Source: Flavobacteriales bacterium UBA3477 (GTDB taxonomy: Bacteria > Bacteroidota > Bacteroidia > Flavobacteriales > Schleiferiaceae). From it: a stretch of 29,665 nt of DNA. This document shows positions 14,397-22,354 of the stretch, piece by piece. The DNA lies in NCBI GenBank assembly GCA_002378005.1, contig DFQY01000033.1:1-29665 (forward strand). The letters are read 5' to 3'. The first letter of the stretch is position 1. Every line of letters starts with the position of its first letter. The notes under the pieces are model-generated. The model ran no database searches, was not told the DNA's origin, and was given only the letters and a program-made list of their open reading frames with translations. Both the position numbers and the translations under genes were made by a program.

Positions 14397-17105
14397 ATGT
14401 ACAACCTCATGAACAAAATTCGCCTTTTAGGCGCCATACTCCTTAGCGGAATGTATGTTTCTGCCCAGTCCTACAGCAATCGATTGAGTTTTGATTGGAC
14501 CGTGGGCCCCACGGTAATGAGCGGCAGTGATACAGTGGATTACGCCTTTATGGGCGGGGCCGATTTGCCTCAATGGTCGCGCGTCGACCTCAACCTCGAC
14601 GGCACCGAAGATTTAGCCATTTTCGACCGACAAGGCAATCGATGGATCACCTTTTTGGCGGAGAACAATGAATGGATTCCTGCACCACAATACGCAGAAG
14701 AACTCCCTGCGGTGGAATATTGGGGACTGTTTAGGGATTACAACTGCGACGGAAAAAAGGATCTCTTCGCTTTTGTTTTAGGCGGCATGGGCGTTTGGGA
14801 AAACACCAGTACAACGGATTCCTTGAGTTTTACTTGGGCCCTCAGCGGCAACTACCTCACCACCAACTCAGGTGGCACCACGACCAACCTCTATAATTTC
14901 GGCAGCGACATTCCGGCCATCGTTGATATCGACGACGATGGGGATTTGGACGTGCTCACCTTTGGACAACGCTCTACCATCGAATGGCACGAGGGCCAAA
15001 CACAGTGCGGCTTGGATTTCTCGATGAACACAACTTGTTGGGGCCGATTCGAAGAAAACCTCTCCACCAACAACCTCACCCTAAACGGCTGTGCAGGCGT
15101 CCAGAAAATGGAAATCGTCGGCAAATCCTCGGCAGGCATGCACGCAGGTTCCACACTTCTCGTGCTAAACCTCAACGGAGATACCTTAAAAGACGTACTC
15201 ATTGGCGATGTAAGCTTTACCAATCTCGTCGCGGCCTACAACGGAGGACATATGGACAGTGCGTTTATGGTCAGCAAAGACACGCTATACCCCACGGCCA
15301 ATCCAGCCAACATTAGGTATTTCCCCGCACCGTTTTATGAAGACCTGAACTTTGACGGCACCCCGGATCTAATGGTCAGCCCTAACCTGAACGGCTCCAT
15401 CAACACTCGCAACGCCTGGCTATACGCCAATACAGGTGCTGCCAATAACCCAAGCTGGAGCGCCCCAGATTCTTCCTTCTTAGTCCGCGACATGCTCGAC
15501 CTCGGTTCGGCAACAAAGCCTGCCTTAGTGGATTTAGACTTTGATGGAGATTTCGATTTAGTCGTAGGGTCCATGGGCAAATACCAGGGCCCAAGCACTT
15601 ACAAAAGTATGCTAGTGTACTACAAGAACACCGGCACCAATACGAACCCAGCCTTTACACTTGCGGATTCGGATTTTGCCAATACAGGATATAATAATCT
15701 GGGCGAAGAGCTCTGTCCTACGTTCGCCGATCTCGACGCAGACCTCGATCCAGATATGATCGTAGGAGCGAAAAACGGCCTGATCTACTATTACGAGAAT
15801 ACCGGGAGCTTCTTGAGCCATAGCTTTACCTACCGCGGCGCCATTCAAAGTATTGATGTGGGCAATCACGCTACGCCGTATTTGGGCGATATTAATGGTG
15901 ATGGTGTGGCCGATTTGCTTATCGGAAACGAAACCGGTACGGTAGCCTATTATGAGAAAACCGGCACTTGGCCCAACCTCTTTACGCTCAACGCCAGCCA
16001 ATGGGCCGGCATCGACATGGGCTCAACCACCGCACCGAGTGGGCACAGTGCTCCCGCACTCATCTACGGGACAGATACCACTCTATTCATCGGCTCCGAA
16101 GATTTGGGCGTGGTGCAAAAGGATTCCCTGAAAATCATCACCAGCGGTGCCACCGCTTCCGTGGATCTCAATCTCGGTGGCGGTACACAATCCTCAAGCA
16201 GCCGCATCGAAACTCCCTTTGGAGGATCTAAGCGCAACGGGCGTACCCAAATCATTTTCACCAAAGACGAGCTCATCAATGCCGGCGGACGCTTCGGACA
16301 AATTGAAACCATAGGATTCGAGGTGGGCACCAACAACAGCCTCTACCTCACCCAAGGATTCAACATCAGGTTCAAGCACATCTCAGATACCGCCCAGACC
16401 AATTTCCATAGCCAAGACCTCACAGAAGTCTACAGCGGCATTCGCTTAATGACCACCGGATGGAACGACATCCCACTAGATCTTCCCTTTACTTGGAATG
16501 GCGTTGACCACCTACTTGTGGAAATCTGTTTTTCAAAACACGCACAGACCGGAGACATTCCGGTCATTCTTCAAAGCACCCCATTCCGCGCCATGCTCTA
16601 TGGCGATGTGAGCAACTGGAACGGCATCACGAACAATGGCTGTGGCATGCCTTACGGCGGCAAACTTAAGTTGCGCCCGAATATGAGGTTCAACTTGGTC
16701 CCTACCTTAAGAGATATGGACGCCCATTTTAACGCTGCCGGCAAGCGCCTGCACCCTGCCGTGGCCGACCTCAATGCAGACGGCTATCCTGATGTGATCC
16801 TAGGTAATATGAGCGGTGGCCTGCATTATTTCGAAGGCAAAGCCTTTAATAACATCAGCGTGGAAGAAACTCCGGCCCAATCGCCAAGCTGTATTATTTT
16901 CCCCAACCCAACCTCGAACAGGATTTTGTTCCAATGTACCGACTCGTATCTAGAGCAAGCCCATCTACTAAGCCTTCAAGGCGAACACATCGGCACCTTG
17001 AGCACGACCGAAGAAAACATACTGGATCTACCCGCAGGCATCTACATCGTAGTTCTGTACCTAGAGGACGGACAGCGCGAAACCCATCGATTGATTATTC
17101 AATAA
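14397..17105 (+). CDS. Secreted FG-GAP/VCBS-repeat protein with T9SS C-terminal sorting domain
   Basis: Probable cell-surface or secreted protein of 902 residues. A signal peptide (about 1-24, ending YVSAQ) is followed by many FG-GAP/VCBS-type repeats with calcium-binding-like cores: DLNLDGTEDLAIF, DYNCDGKKDLFAF, DIDDDGDLDVLTF, DLNFDGTPDLMVS, DLDFDGDFDLVVG, DLDADLDPDMIVG, DINGDGVADLLIG and, near the end, DLNADGYPDVILG. These usually fold as a beta-propeller. Between the last two lies a separate beta-rich module (bases about 16140-16700) with segments such as GRTQIIFTKDEL, TTGWNDIPLDLPFTWNG and LLVEICFS. The C-terminal 70 or so residues (IIFPNPTSNRILFQC ... LPAGIYIVVLY) are a type A sorting domain. 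I start at 14397; ATG at 14409 is an alternative four codons in. Function, possibly adhesion or polymer binding, is unknown. The next gene is coupled through TAATG. Confidence 0.88.
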   Translation: MYNLMNKIRLLGAILLSGMYVSAQSYSNRLSFDWTVGPTVMSGSDTVDYAFMGGADLPQWSRVDLNLDGTEDLAIFDRQGNRWITFLAENNEWIPAPQYAEELPAVEYWGLFRDYNCDGKKDLFAFVLGGMGVWENTSTTDSLSFTWALSGNYLTTNSGGTTTNLYNFGSDIPAIVDIDDDGDLDVLTFGQRSTIEWHEGQTQCGLDFSMNTTCWGRFEENLSTNNLTLNGCAGVQKMEIVGKSSAGMHAGSTLLVLNLNGDTLKDVLIGDVSFTNLVAAYNGGHMDSAFMVSKDTLYPTANPANIRYFPAPFYEDLNFDGTPDLMVSPNLNGSINTRNAWLYANTGAANNPSWSAPDSSFLVRDMLDLGSATKPALVDLDFDGDFDLVVGSMGKYQGPSTYKSMLVYYKNTGTNTNPAFTLADSDFANTGYNNLGEELCPTFADLDADLDPDMIVGAKNGLIYYYENTGSFLSHSFTYRGAIQSIDVGNHATPYLGDINGDGVADLLIGNETGTVAYYEKTGTWPNLFTLNASQWAGIDMGSTTAPSGHSAPALIYGTDTTLFIGSEDLGVVQKDSLKIITSGATASVDLNLGGGTQSSSSRIETPFGGSKRNGRTQIIFTKDELINAGGRFGQIETIGFEVGTNNSLYLTQGFNIRFKHISDTAQTNFHSQDLTEVYSGIRLMTTGWNDIPLDLPFTWNGVDHLLVEICFSKHAQTGDIPVILQSTPFRAMLYGDVSNWNGITNNGCGMPYGGKLKLRPNMRFNLVPTLRDMDAHFNAAGKRLHPAVADLNADGYPDVILGNMSGGLHYFEGKAFNNISVEETPAQSPSCIIFPNPTSNRILFQCTDSYLEQAHLLSLQGEHIGTLSTTEENILDLPAGIYIVVLYLEDGQRETHRLIIQ

Positions 17106-17518
17106 TGCCCAGTGCACTCATCCTAGTATACGATAGCCCCTGCACCTTGTGCAATCGAACGGTACAATGGGTATTTGAAAAGGACACAAGCGAACGAATT
17201 TTATTTACCTCCCTACAAAGTAATTGGGCACAAGCAAACGTCCCGCCTTCCTTGCGGACCGTTGATTCTGTGCTTTTTTTTGACGGCACACAATGGCACG
17301 TAAAAAGTGATGCTGTGTTGTACCTACTGCGGGAACTCCCAAGGCCCTGGCCCTCATTCTTTGAACTGCGAATCATCCCTAGAGCGCTGAGAAATGTAGG
17401 GTATAATCTTTTGGCCCAATTCCGTTATCGACTCTTCGGCACCGGACATTGCGCCCTTCTGCCCAAAGAGCGGGTTTTGGATGAATTGTCTTCAAGGGAT
17501 TTTCACCCCTATGCGTGA
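17105..17518 (+). CDS. DCC family thiol-disulfide oxidoreductase-like protein (DUF393)
   Basis: A 137-residue thioredoxin-like protein. The motif LVYDSPCTLCNRTVQWV near the N-terminus has the CxxC pair (Cys13, Cys16) and replaces the family's usual FDGxCxxC pattern. The central part (DSVLFFDGTQWHVKSDAVLYLLREL) and the RYRLFGTGHCALLP segment near the end are also typical of DCC proteins. There is no signal peptide, so it is probably cytoplasmic or membrane-associated; the substrate is unknown. Its ATG shares an A with the stop codon of the FG-GAP gene (TAATG), which points to coupled translation although no functional link is obvious. Confidence 0.85.
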   Translation: MPSALILVYDSPCTLCNRTVQWVFEKDTSERILFTSLQSNWAQANVPPSLRTVDSVLFFDGTQWHVKSDAVLYLLRELPRPWPSFFELRIIPRALRNVGYNLLAQFRYRLFGTGHCALLPKERVLDELSSRDFHPYA

Positions 17519-17579
17519 AATGAAATCTACGATAGAATGGAACTTTATCTTGTACTTGTTAGAATTATTAATACTCAAG

Positions 17580-19154
17580 ATGACTCAGTTTAGAATACTT
17601 CTCACAATAATCATTTTCCCTTTTACGGTTTATCCACAGGAAAATAATAATAGTCACGACTCAATCAGAAATATCTGGCAAGATTCAACGGGGGATATTG
17701 AAGAAAGAATGAATGCTGCGAAGTTGTTCTATACAAACTATGGAAGAAGCTCTCCAGATCAGACAATAATTGCTTTAGAAACATATATTAATCTAGCCCG
17801 CAATGTTCGAGACAAAAGAGAAGAAGCTGGCGGACTTGTGAATCTTGGTAATGTATACCGCGACTTGGGTGAATTTGAACAAGCTCGTACTAACTATGAT
17901 ATGGCTCTTATGCTCGCCACTAATCTAAATGATAAATCATTGTATGGAGTTGTTACCGCGAATATTGGGAATCTTTATAATGATCAAGGCAATCTTTTAC
18001 CAGCTTTCAAGCAATATAGCAAGGCTCTAAGAATATTTATAGAAAATGCAGATACACTCTTTACAGCTTATATGTATTCTAGTATTGGCAACATTAATCT
18101 TAAAATAGAAAATTTTGAATTGGCTGAGGCTAACTATATAAAAGCCACGGAAAAGTTCTCAATGCTTGGGCTTGAAGCGAATTCAATCATTGAAATGAAC
18201 TTAGCGAGAATTGCGTATGAGCAACAGGATTATCCTAAGGCTAATAGTCAATTTGAGGAATGTCTAACTCAAGTAAAGCTTAAACAAGATTACGTACTTA
18301 TTATAGGCTGTTTACAATATCTAACAAAAATCAACGTACAGCTGAACTCTGATGAGAAAGCCCTTTTCTATGCAAATGAGGCTTTTAAAATGGCAATCGA
18401 ATATGCTAATCCTTATCTAATCGAAGAGACCAAGGTGGAGTTAATAGATAGTCAAAGTGACAATGATTGGATAGTGAGTATTCAAGAATCTCTCAATAAT
18501 AAGACAGAGTTTCTTTCAAATGAAACGAAAGAGAGAATCTATAAAAGACTCAGTAGGATTTATCGCGACAGAAAGGAATTTGAAAAAGCATTATCTACAT
18601 ATCAGCGCGAAGTAGAATACAAGGGCTTAAACGATTCCATCAGATCAAGTAAACTTTTAATAGCAGAAACCATTCTCCTCGAAGAGAAACTTGCTCTAGA
18701 AAAAGATCGTTCACAAGAGAAAATAGAAACAATCCAAACCAACATCAGACTCACTGCATTCTTTTTCTCTATCATAATGATCATGATTATCGTTTCATTC
18801 CTTTTAGTTAGGCGTTCGAAAATAAAACGAAGCCAATTATTGGAACAAATAGAGAATCTTAAAAGGGAACATAAATCGCTAGTACTGACTATTGATGAAG
18901 AATCAATACTGAAAAGGGAGTTAATTGAACGTGAATTAAATCAAAAGCTTAACGAAACTGACTGGAAGGTTTTAATCTTGTTAGAAGAAAACCCTCTTTT
19001 TTCGAACAAGGATATTGCGGACAAAATGTTCTTAAGTACTGAAGGTATAAGTTCATCATTAAGAAGAATGTATCTCTATTTTAATATTGGTGAGACTCGC
19101 TACAAGAAGATAGCGCTTATCATGAAAGCTATTCAAATCTCGAAATCGAAATAG
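17580..19154 (+). CDS. Membrane regulator: periplasmic TPR array, one transmembrane helix, coiled coil, C-terminal HTH
   Basis: A 524-residue predicted sensor-regulator. It has a signal-like segment (1-20, ending FTVYPQ), TPR repeats (about 80-350, for example VNLGNVYRDLGEFEQARTNY and ANIGNLYNDQGNLLPAFKQY), an Arg/Lys/Glu-rich helix, one membrane helix (391-410, FFFSIIMIMIIVSFLLV), a basic stretch and coiled coil (411-458), and a C-terminal winged or LuxR-like helix-turn-helix (about 459-515, LILLEENPLFSNKDIADKMFLSTEGISS). This layout occurs widely in Bacteroidota and would let a periplasmic signal control transcription without a kinase; that mode is inferred. I chose ATG at 17580 because it begins the signal segment. 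Its base composition is clearly more AT-rich than the genes to its left. It is a candidate regulator of the secreted protein next door. Confidence 0.8.
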   Translation: MTQFRILLTIIIFPFTVYPQENNNSHDSIRNIWQDSTGDIEERMNAAKLFYTNYGRSSPDQTIIALETYINLARNVRDKREEAGGLVNLGNVYRDLGEFEQARTNYDMALMLATNLNDKSLYGVVTANIGNLYNDQGNLLPAFKQYSKALRIFIENADTLFTAYMYSSIGNINLKIENFELAEANYIKATEKFSMLGLEANSIIEMNLARIAYEQQDYPKANSQFEECLTQVKLKQDYVLIIGCLQYLTKINVQLNSDEKALFYANEAFKMAIEYANPYLIEETKVELIDSQSDNDWIVSIQESLNNKTEFLSNETKERIYKRLSRIYRDRKEFEKALSTYQREVEYKGLNDSIRSSKLLIAETILLEEKLALEKDRSQEKIETIQTNIRLTAFFFSIIMIMIIVSFLLVRRSKIKRSQLLEQIENLKREHKSLVLTIDEESILKRELIERELNQKLNETDWKVLILLEENPLFSNKDIADKMFLSTEGISSSLRRMYLYFNIGETRYKKIALIMKAIQISKSK

Positions 19155-19198
19155 TTACGATTCACCTCTAGGCGTGAAGATTTCAAAAACAGTGCCTC

Positions 19199-19206
19199 TA
19201 TTTTTG
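19199..19206 (+). promoter_or_regulatory. -7 box for the small T9SS cargo gene (TATTTTTG)
   Basis: Exact TAnnTTTG match, giving a leader of about 28 bases before ATG at 19238. A TTTC at 19181-19184 is the only -33 candidate. It suggests that the gene can be transcribed separately from the TPR-HTH gene ending at 19154. Confidence 0.5.
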
Positions 19207-19237
19207 ATTTCAACATTTAAACTAAATCAACTTATAT

Positions 19238-19945
19238 ATGAAAAACTTTCTCTTTATAATAATCTGTTCATTGTCTTGGAGTAGTTTAACAGCACAAATA
19301 GATTGCAGCATGCTAGGTATGGCGGTAAATGTCTCCGATACAGGTAAAGTTGTACTTTATCATTCAGGGCCATACTTGCTTTGGCCAAGGGAGCATAACG
19401 TGATTTATTGGGATATTTCTGACCTTCAAGGTGGTTTCGTAGCTCAGGACACCACATATGGAGAAAATGCAGGACACTATACATTTTTTCATTCAATTCC
19501 ACTAACGGATTCTATAATTGTCTCTGCTGTAATCATTAATGACTCCGTTTATGACATGTCTTCAGGGAATTCTTCTTTAATGGCTTGTCAGAATATCGAT
19601 ACCTTATATTGGGAGCCAGATACAATTATCCCGGGAACTATCCTATACAGGTGGGAGTTTGTAGGAGGACCAAATGGTGGTGTAAGCGTACTTTCAATAA
19701 ACGAGAACGATGTTGAAATTGCTATTGCCCGAATTTATCCCAATCCGGCATCCACTCATTTATTAATTGACAATCTATCGGAAGGGATTAGCTCCATTAC
19801 CATCTACAATAGTTATGGGCAACAAATCTTTACTTCAGAATGTCCGAATCAAAACATAATCATAAACGTTGAAGGTTGGCCTTCCGGACAATACGTAGTC
19901 TGGATAAATCAAACTCCCACACAGCTCATCAATGTCGTTCATTGA
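19238..19945 (+). CDS. Small secreted protein with T9SS C-terminal sorting domain, head domain of unknown function
   Basis: A 235-residue protein with a signal peptide (1-20, ending SLTAQ) and a type A T9SS sorting domain over about the last 70 residues (ARIYPNPASTHLLIDNL ... SITIYNSYGQQIF ... GQYVVWINQ). The head domain (about 21-160) is beta-rich with two cysteines (CSMLG near the start, ACQNID near the end) that could pair. I do not recognise its fold. It is as AT-rich as the TPR-HTH gene just upstream, from which it is separated by 83 bases containing its own promoter box. A surface role is expected; the specific function is unknown. Confidence 0.8.
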   Translation: MKNFLFIIICSLSWSSLTAQIDCSMLGMAVNVSDTGKVVLYHSGPYLLWPREHNVIYWDISDLQGGFVAQDTTYGENAGHYTFFHSIPLTDSIIVSAVIINDSVYDMSSGNSSLMACQNIDTLYWEPDTIIPGTILYRWEFVGGPNGGVSVLSINENDVEIAIARIYPNPASTHLLIDNLSEGISSITIYNSYGQQIFTSECPNQNIIINVEGWPSGQYVVWINQTPTQLINVVH

Positions 19946-20011
19946 TTTACTCGATATTGGCTCAAGTATTTCAGTCGACAAATTAAGAAGAACTCACTTT
20001 TTGCAAAAAAA

Positions 20012-20040
20012 ATACGAGCCGCCCTGCGGGCGGCTCGTAT
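20012..20040 (-). terminator. Rho-independent terminator of mdh
   Basis: A 13-bp perfect stem (ATACGAGCCGCCC with GGGCGGCTCGTAT) closes a 3-base loop. On the minus strand it is followed by eight T residues. It lies 23 bases after the mdh stop. It may also end transcripts from the convergent T9SS cargo gene, though no T-run follows on the plus strand. Confidence 0.9.
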
Positions 20041-20063
20041 CAAATCACGAAAATTTTTCGCGC

Positions 20064-20996
20064 TTATAGGTTCGCATCTAGTGCGCTGTTCATCTTGCGA
20101 ACAGCCTCAGCAGAAGCTTCAAATTTTGCTTTTTCGTCGTCGCTCAAGTTAAACTCAACAACGCGCTCCCAACCGTTCTCACCAATAATCACTGGCACAC
20201 CGATACAGATATCGTCTTGGCCATACTCACCGCTGAGCAATACTGAACATGGGAACATTTTCTTTTGGTTGCGTACAATTGACTCTACGAGCTCAGCACC
20301 AGCAGCACCTGGAGCATACCAAGCGGAAGTACCAATCAATCCTGTCAAAGTTGCACCACCTACCATTGTCTCTTTAACAACATACTCTTGCTGCTCTTCG
20401 CTCAAGAACTGAGTTACTGGCATGCTGTTGTACGTAGCGTGGTTGATCAAAGGAATCATTGTAGTATCCCCATGACCACCAATTACTTGACCTTGAAGGT
20501 CATTAGGAGAACAACCTAGTTGCTCTGCCAAACGGTACTTGAAACGGGCTGAATCCAAGATACCACCCATACCGATGATGCGGTTTTTAGGTAATCCTGA
20601 AGTCTTAGACGTCAAGTAAGTCATGGTATCCATAGGGTTAGAAATCACAACGATGATGATATCGGGGCTGTGCTTGATCAAGTTCTCTGTTACCGTTTGT
20701 ACAATCTTTGCGTTGGTGCCGATCAATTCTTCGCGTGTCATTCCTGGCTTACGAGGAATACCTGAGGTGATGACAGCTACCTTCGAACCGGCAGTCTTTG
20801 AATAGTCGTTGGTCGAGCCAACTACCTTTGAATCATAGCCGTTCAAAGTAGCACATTGGTTCATGTCCATAGCCTTGCCTTCCGCAAAACCTTCTTTGAT
20901 ATCGAGCAATACAATTTCCTCTGCGAGCTCGCGGCGAACCATGTTCTCTGCAACCGTGGCACCTACGTTACCGGCACCTACTACGGTGATCTTCAT
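20064..20996 (-). CDS. mdh: Malate dehydrogenase (LDH-like clade)
   Basis: NAD-dependent oxidation of malate to oxaloacetate in the TCA cycle. The 310-residue protein starts MKITVVGAGNVGATVAENM with the dinucleotide-binding glycines (7, 9, 12). An acidic residue in LLDIKEG favours NAD over NADP. The substrate loop reads IPRKPGMTREE, where Arg82 is the residue that separates malate from lactate dehydrogenases; Arg88, Arg151 and the catalytic His175 (GGHGD) are in place. I chose ATG at 20996; an upstream ATG at 21029 would add 11 residues and overlap the promoter. The gene is monocistronic with its own promoter and terminator. Confidence 0.97.
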   Translation of the reverse strand: MKITVVGAGNVGATVAENMVRRELAEEIVLLDIKEGFAEGKAMDMNQCATLNGYDSKVVGSTNDYSKTAGSKVAVITSGIPRKPGMTREELIGTNAKIVQTVTENLIKHSPDIIIVVISNPMDTMTYLTSKTSGLPKNRIIGMGGILDSARFKYRLAEQLGCSPNDLQGQVIGGHGDTTMIPLINHATYNSMPVTQFLSEEQQEYVVKETMVGGATLTGLIGTSAWYAPGAAGAELVESIVRNQKKMFPCSVLLSGEYGQDDICIGVPVIIGENGWERVVEFNLSDDEKAKFEASAEAVRKMNSALDANL

Positions 20997-21028
20997 ATGT
21001 ATGTGATTTTTAGTTTGTTTGACTGCCA

Positions 21029-21036
21029 CAAAGGTA
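21029..21036 (-). promoter_or_regulatory. mdh -7 box (TACCTTTG)
   Basis: Exact TAnnTTTG match on the minus strand, giving a leader of roughly 27 bases. A TG about 20 bases upstream is the only -33 candidate. Confidence 0.6.
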
Positions 21037-21116
21037 CATCACGGACAACCGATTTTCATCGATTTTTAAATAAATCCGGTCATTTGCTATCCCCTGATTT
21101 ATTCGCGGTTCTTCCT

Positions 21117-21124
21117 TAACTTTG
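21117..21124 (+). promoter_or_regulatory. -7 box for the four-cysteine gene (TAACTTTG)
   Basis: Exact TAnnTTTG match, giving a leader of about 17 bases before ATG at 21146. The region upstream is AT-rich (TTTATT at about 21098-21103) without a clear TTG. Together with the mdh box it forms a divergent promoter region. Confidence 0.6.
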
Positions 21125-21145
21125 TGGCTTGAAAAGATTGACGCA

Positions 21146-21352
21146 ATGGTACTCCTAAAACTCATCGGCATCACTATCGTATTGGTTGGACTTGGCTTCG
21201 CCGGGATCGCTATTAAAATTTGGGCAAAGAAAGATGGTGAATTCGCTGGCACTTGTGCTTCACAGAGCCCTTTCTTAAACCAGGATGGCGAGACTTGTTC
21301 GTACTGCGGGAAGAACCCGAATCAATGCGACAATAACCTAGAACAAGCTTAA
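21146..21352 (+). CDS. Small one-helix membrane protein with four cysteines, candidate NqrM (DUF539)-type Na+-NQR maturation factor
   Basis: A 68-residue protein. An N-terminal membrane helix (about 3-24, LLKLIGITIVLVGLGFAGIAI) is followed by a short soluble tail with four cysteines (37, 51, 54, 61), in FAGTCASQSPF, TCSYCGK and NQCDN. A signal-anchor plus four-cysteine tail resembles NqrM, which is needed to assemble the iron centre between NqrD and NqrE. The gene converges on apbE, whose product also matures NQR, and the two stop codons overlap. The NqrM assignment is inference from size, topology, cysteine count and context; the cysteine spacing differs from the GSCGG pattern I recall. A longer frame from TTG at 21122 would start inside the promoter box. 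Confidence 0.65.
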   Translation: MVLLKLIGITIVLVGLGFAGIAIKIWAKKDGEFAGTCASQSPFLNQDGETCSYCGKNPNQCDNNLEQA

Positions 21353-22350
21353 TTCAGCTCGTACTGGGACCAGTTTGAAGTGGTTTGAACTTCGAACTCT
21401 CCGTATTTATTTCCTAAGATAAAATAGCCTTCCGTATTGGGGAAGCGCTCCACCATCGCTTTTGCTCTAGTAAAACCTGATACCATACAGGCAGTAGCTA
21501 GGGCATCGGCAAAAGTGGCATTGTTGGCAATAATGCTCACGCTCAAGAGATTGCTGATCACCGGCTGGCCTGTTTCAGGGTCGATGGTATGTACGACACG
21601 CTGTCCACGCTCGTCCACCCAGAATTTGCGGTAATTGCCGCTGGTGGCTAGTGACATGCTATCCAAGACTACAATGGTTTGGTATTGTCCAGCGGAGCGT
21701 TCTTCTTGAGGCTGCTCTATACCTATGCGCCATTTGCGTCCATCGATATTGGTTCCCTTGCAGCGTACCTCCCCTCCTATTTCTATCATGTAGTTGTGGA
21801 CGTTAGCGTTGCGGAAGAAATTGGACACAATATCCACCGTATAGCCCTGTGCAATGGCATTCACATCTATTTCATAACCCTTTGGGAGTGCGAATTTCTC
21901 CAACATGGGCCCCGGGCGACTTGCCATAAGGCCTTTGTAGCCCACGAAATTCATAAGGCTATCCAAATTGATACTGTCCTTTCTTGTGCCTCCAGAAAAA
22001 CCCCATGCTTTGATCAGCGGCGCGATGGTGATGTCGAAATCACCATTGGTCAATTCACTGATGTAGATGGATTTGAGAATTACGTTTTGAAAGTCGTTGC
22101 TTACATACACAGAATCTCCACGGTTTAGCCTAGAAATCTCGCTGCTTTCCACCCACAAACTCATTTGCTGATCCATGCATTTGAGAATGGAATCTATGTC
22201 TTTACGGTAATCTACGCCTTCAGGCACAAGGTAGCTAATGCTAAATGTGGAGCCCTGTGCGGGCCCTTGGTTGGTCATTTGGACCAATTCCGGTGCACTT
22301 TGACAGGACCAAAGCAGTGGAAGGAAGAAAAAAGCTCGTAGTAATTTCAT
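21349..22350 (-). CDS. apbE: FAD:protein FMN transferase ApbE (lipoprotein)
   Basis: Attaches FMN through a phosphoester bond to threonines of NqrB and NqrC, using FAD and Mg2+. The 333-residue protein begins with a lipoprotein signal (MKLLRAFFFLPLLWSC, lipid-attached Cys16), so it is placed on the periplasmic face. Family signatures are GSTFSISYLV, the GDFDITIAPLIKAWGF segment, DVNAIAQGYTVD, EIGGEVRCKG, TSGNYRKFW, HTIDPETGQP and NATFADALATACMV, which holds metal- and FAD-contacting residues. It follows nqrF on the same strand but is separated by a hairpin terminator, so it is probably transcribed from its own box or by partial read-through. Its target motifs are visible in NqrB and NqrC in the same cluster. 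Confidence 0.95.
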   Translation of the reverse strand: MKLLRAFFFLPLLWSCQSAPELVQMTNQGPAQGSTFSISYLVPEGVDYRKDIDSILKCMDQQMSLWVESSEISRLNRGDSVYVSNDFQNVILKSIYISELTNGDFDITIAPLIKAWGFSGGTRKDSINLDSLMNFVGYKGLMASRPGPMLEKFALPKGYEIDVNAIAQGYTVDIVSNFFRNANVHNYMIEIGGEVRCKGTNIDGRKWRIGIEQPQEERSAGQYQTIVVLDSMSLATSGNYRKFWVDERGQRVVHTIDPETGQPVISNLLSVSIIANNATFADALATACMVSGFTRAKAMVERFPNTEGYFILGNKYGEFEVQTTSNWSQYELN

Positions 22351-22354
22351 GGGA

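Noticed and set aside
15612..16001. A 129-codon open frame on the minus strand.
   Set aside because: It is antisense to the FG-GAP repeats; its regularity comes from the repeated Asp/Gly codons on the other strand.
20041..20063. Small palindrome (CGAAAAATTTTCG-like) just after the mdh stop codon.
   Set aside because: It is short and AT-rich, and the strong hairpin next to it already explains termination.
21679..22128. A 149-codon open frame on the plus strand.
   Set aside because: It is antisense to the well-supported apbE gene and shows no recognisable features.
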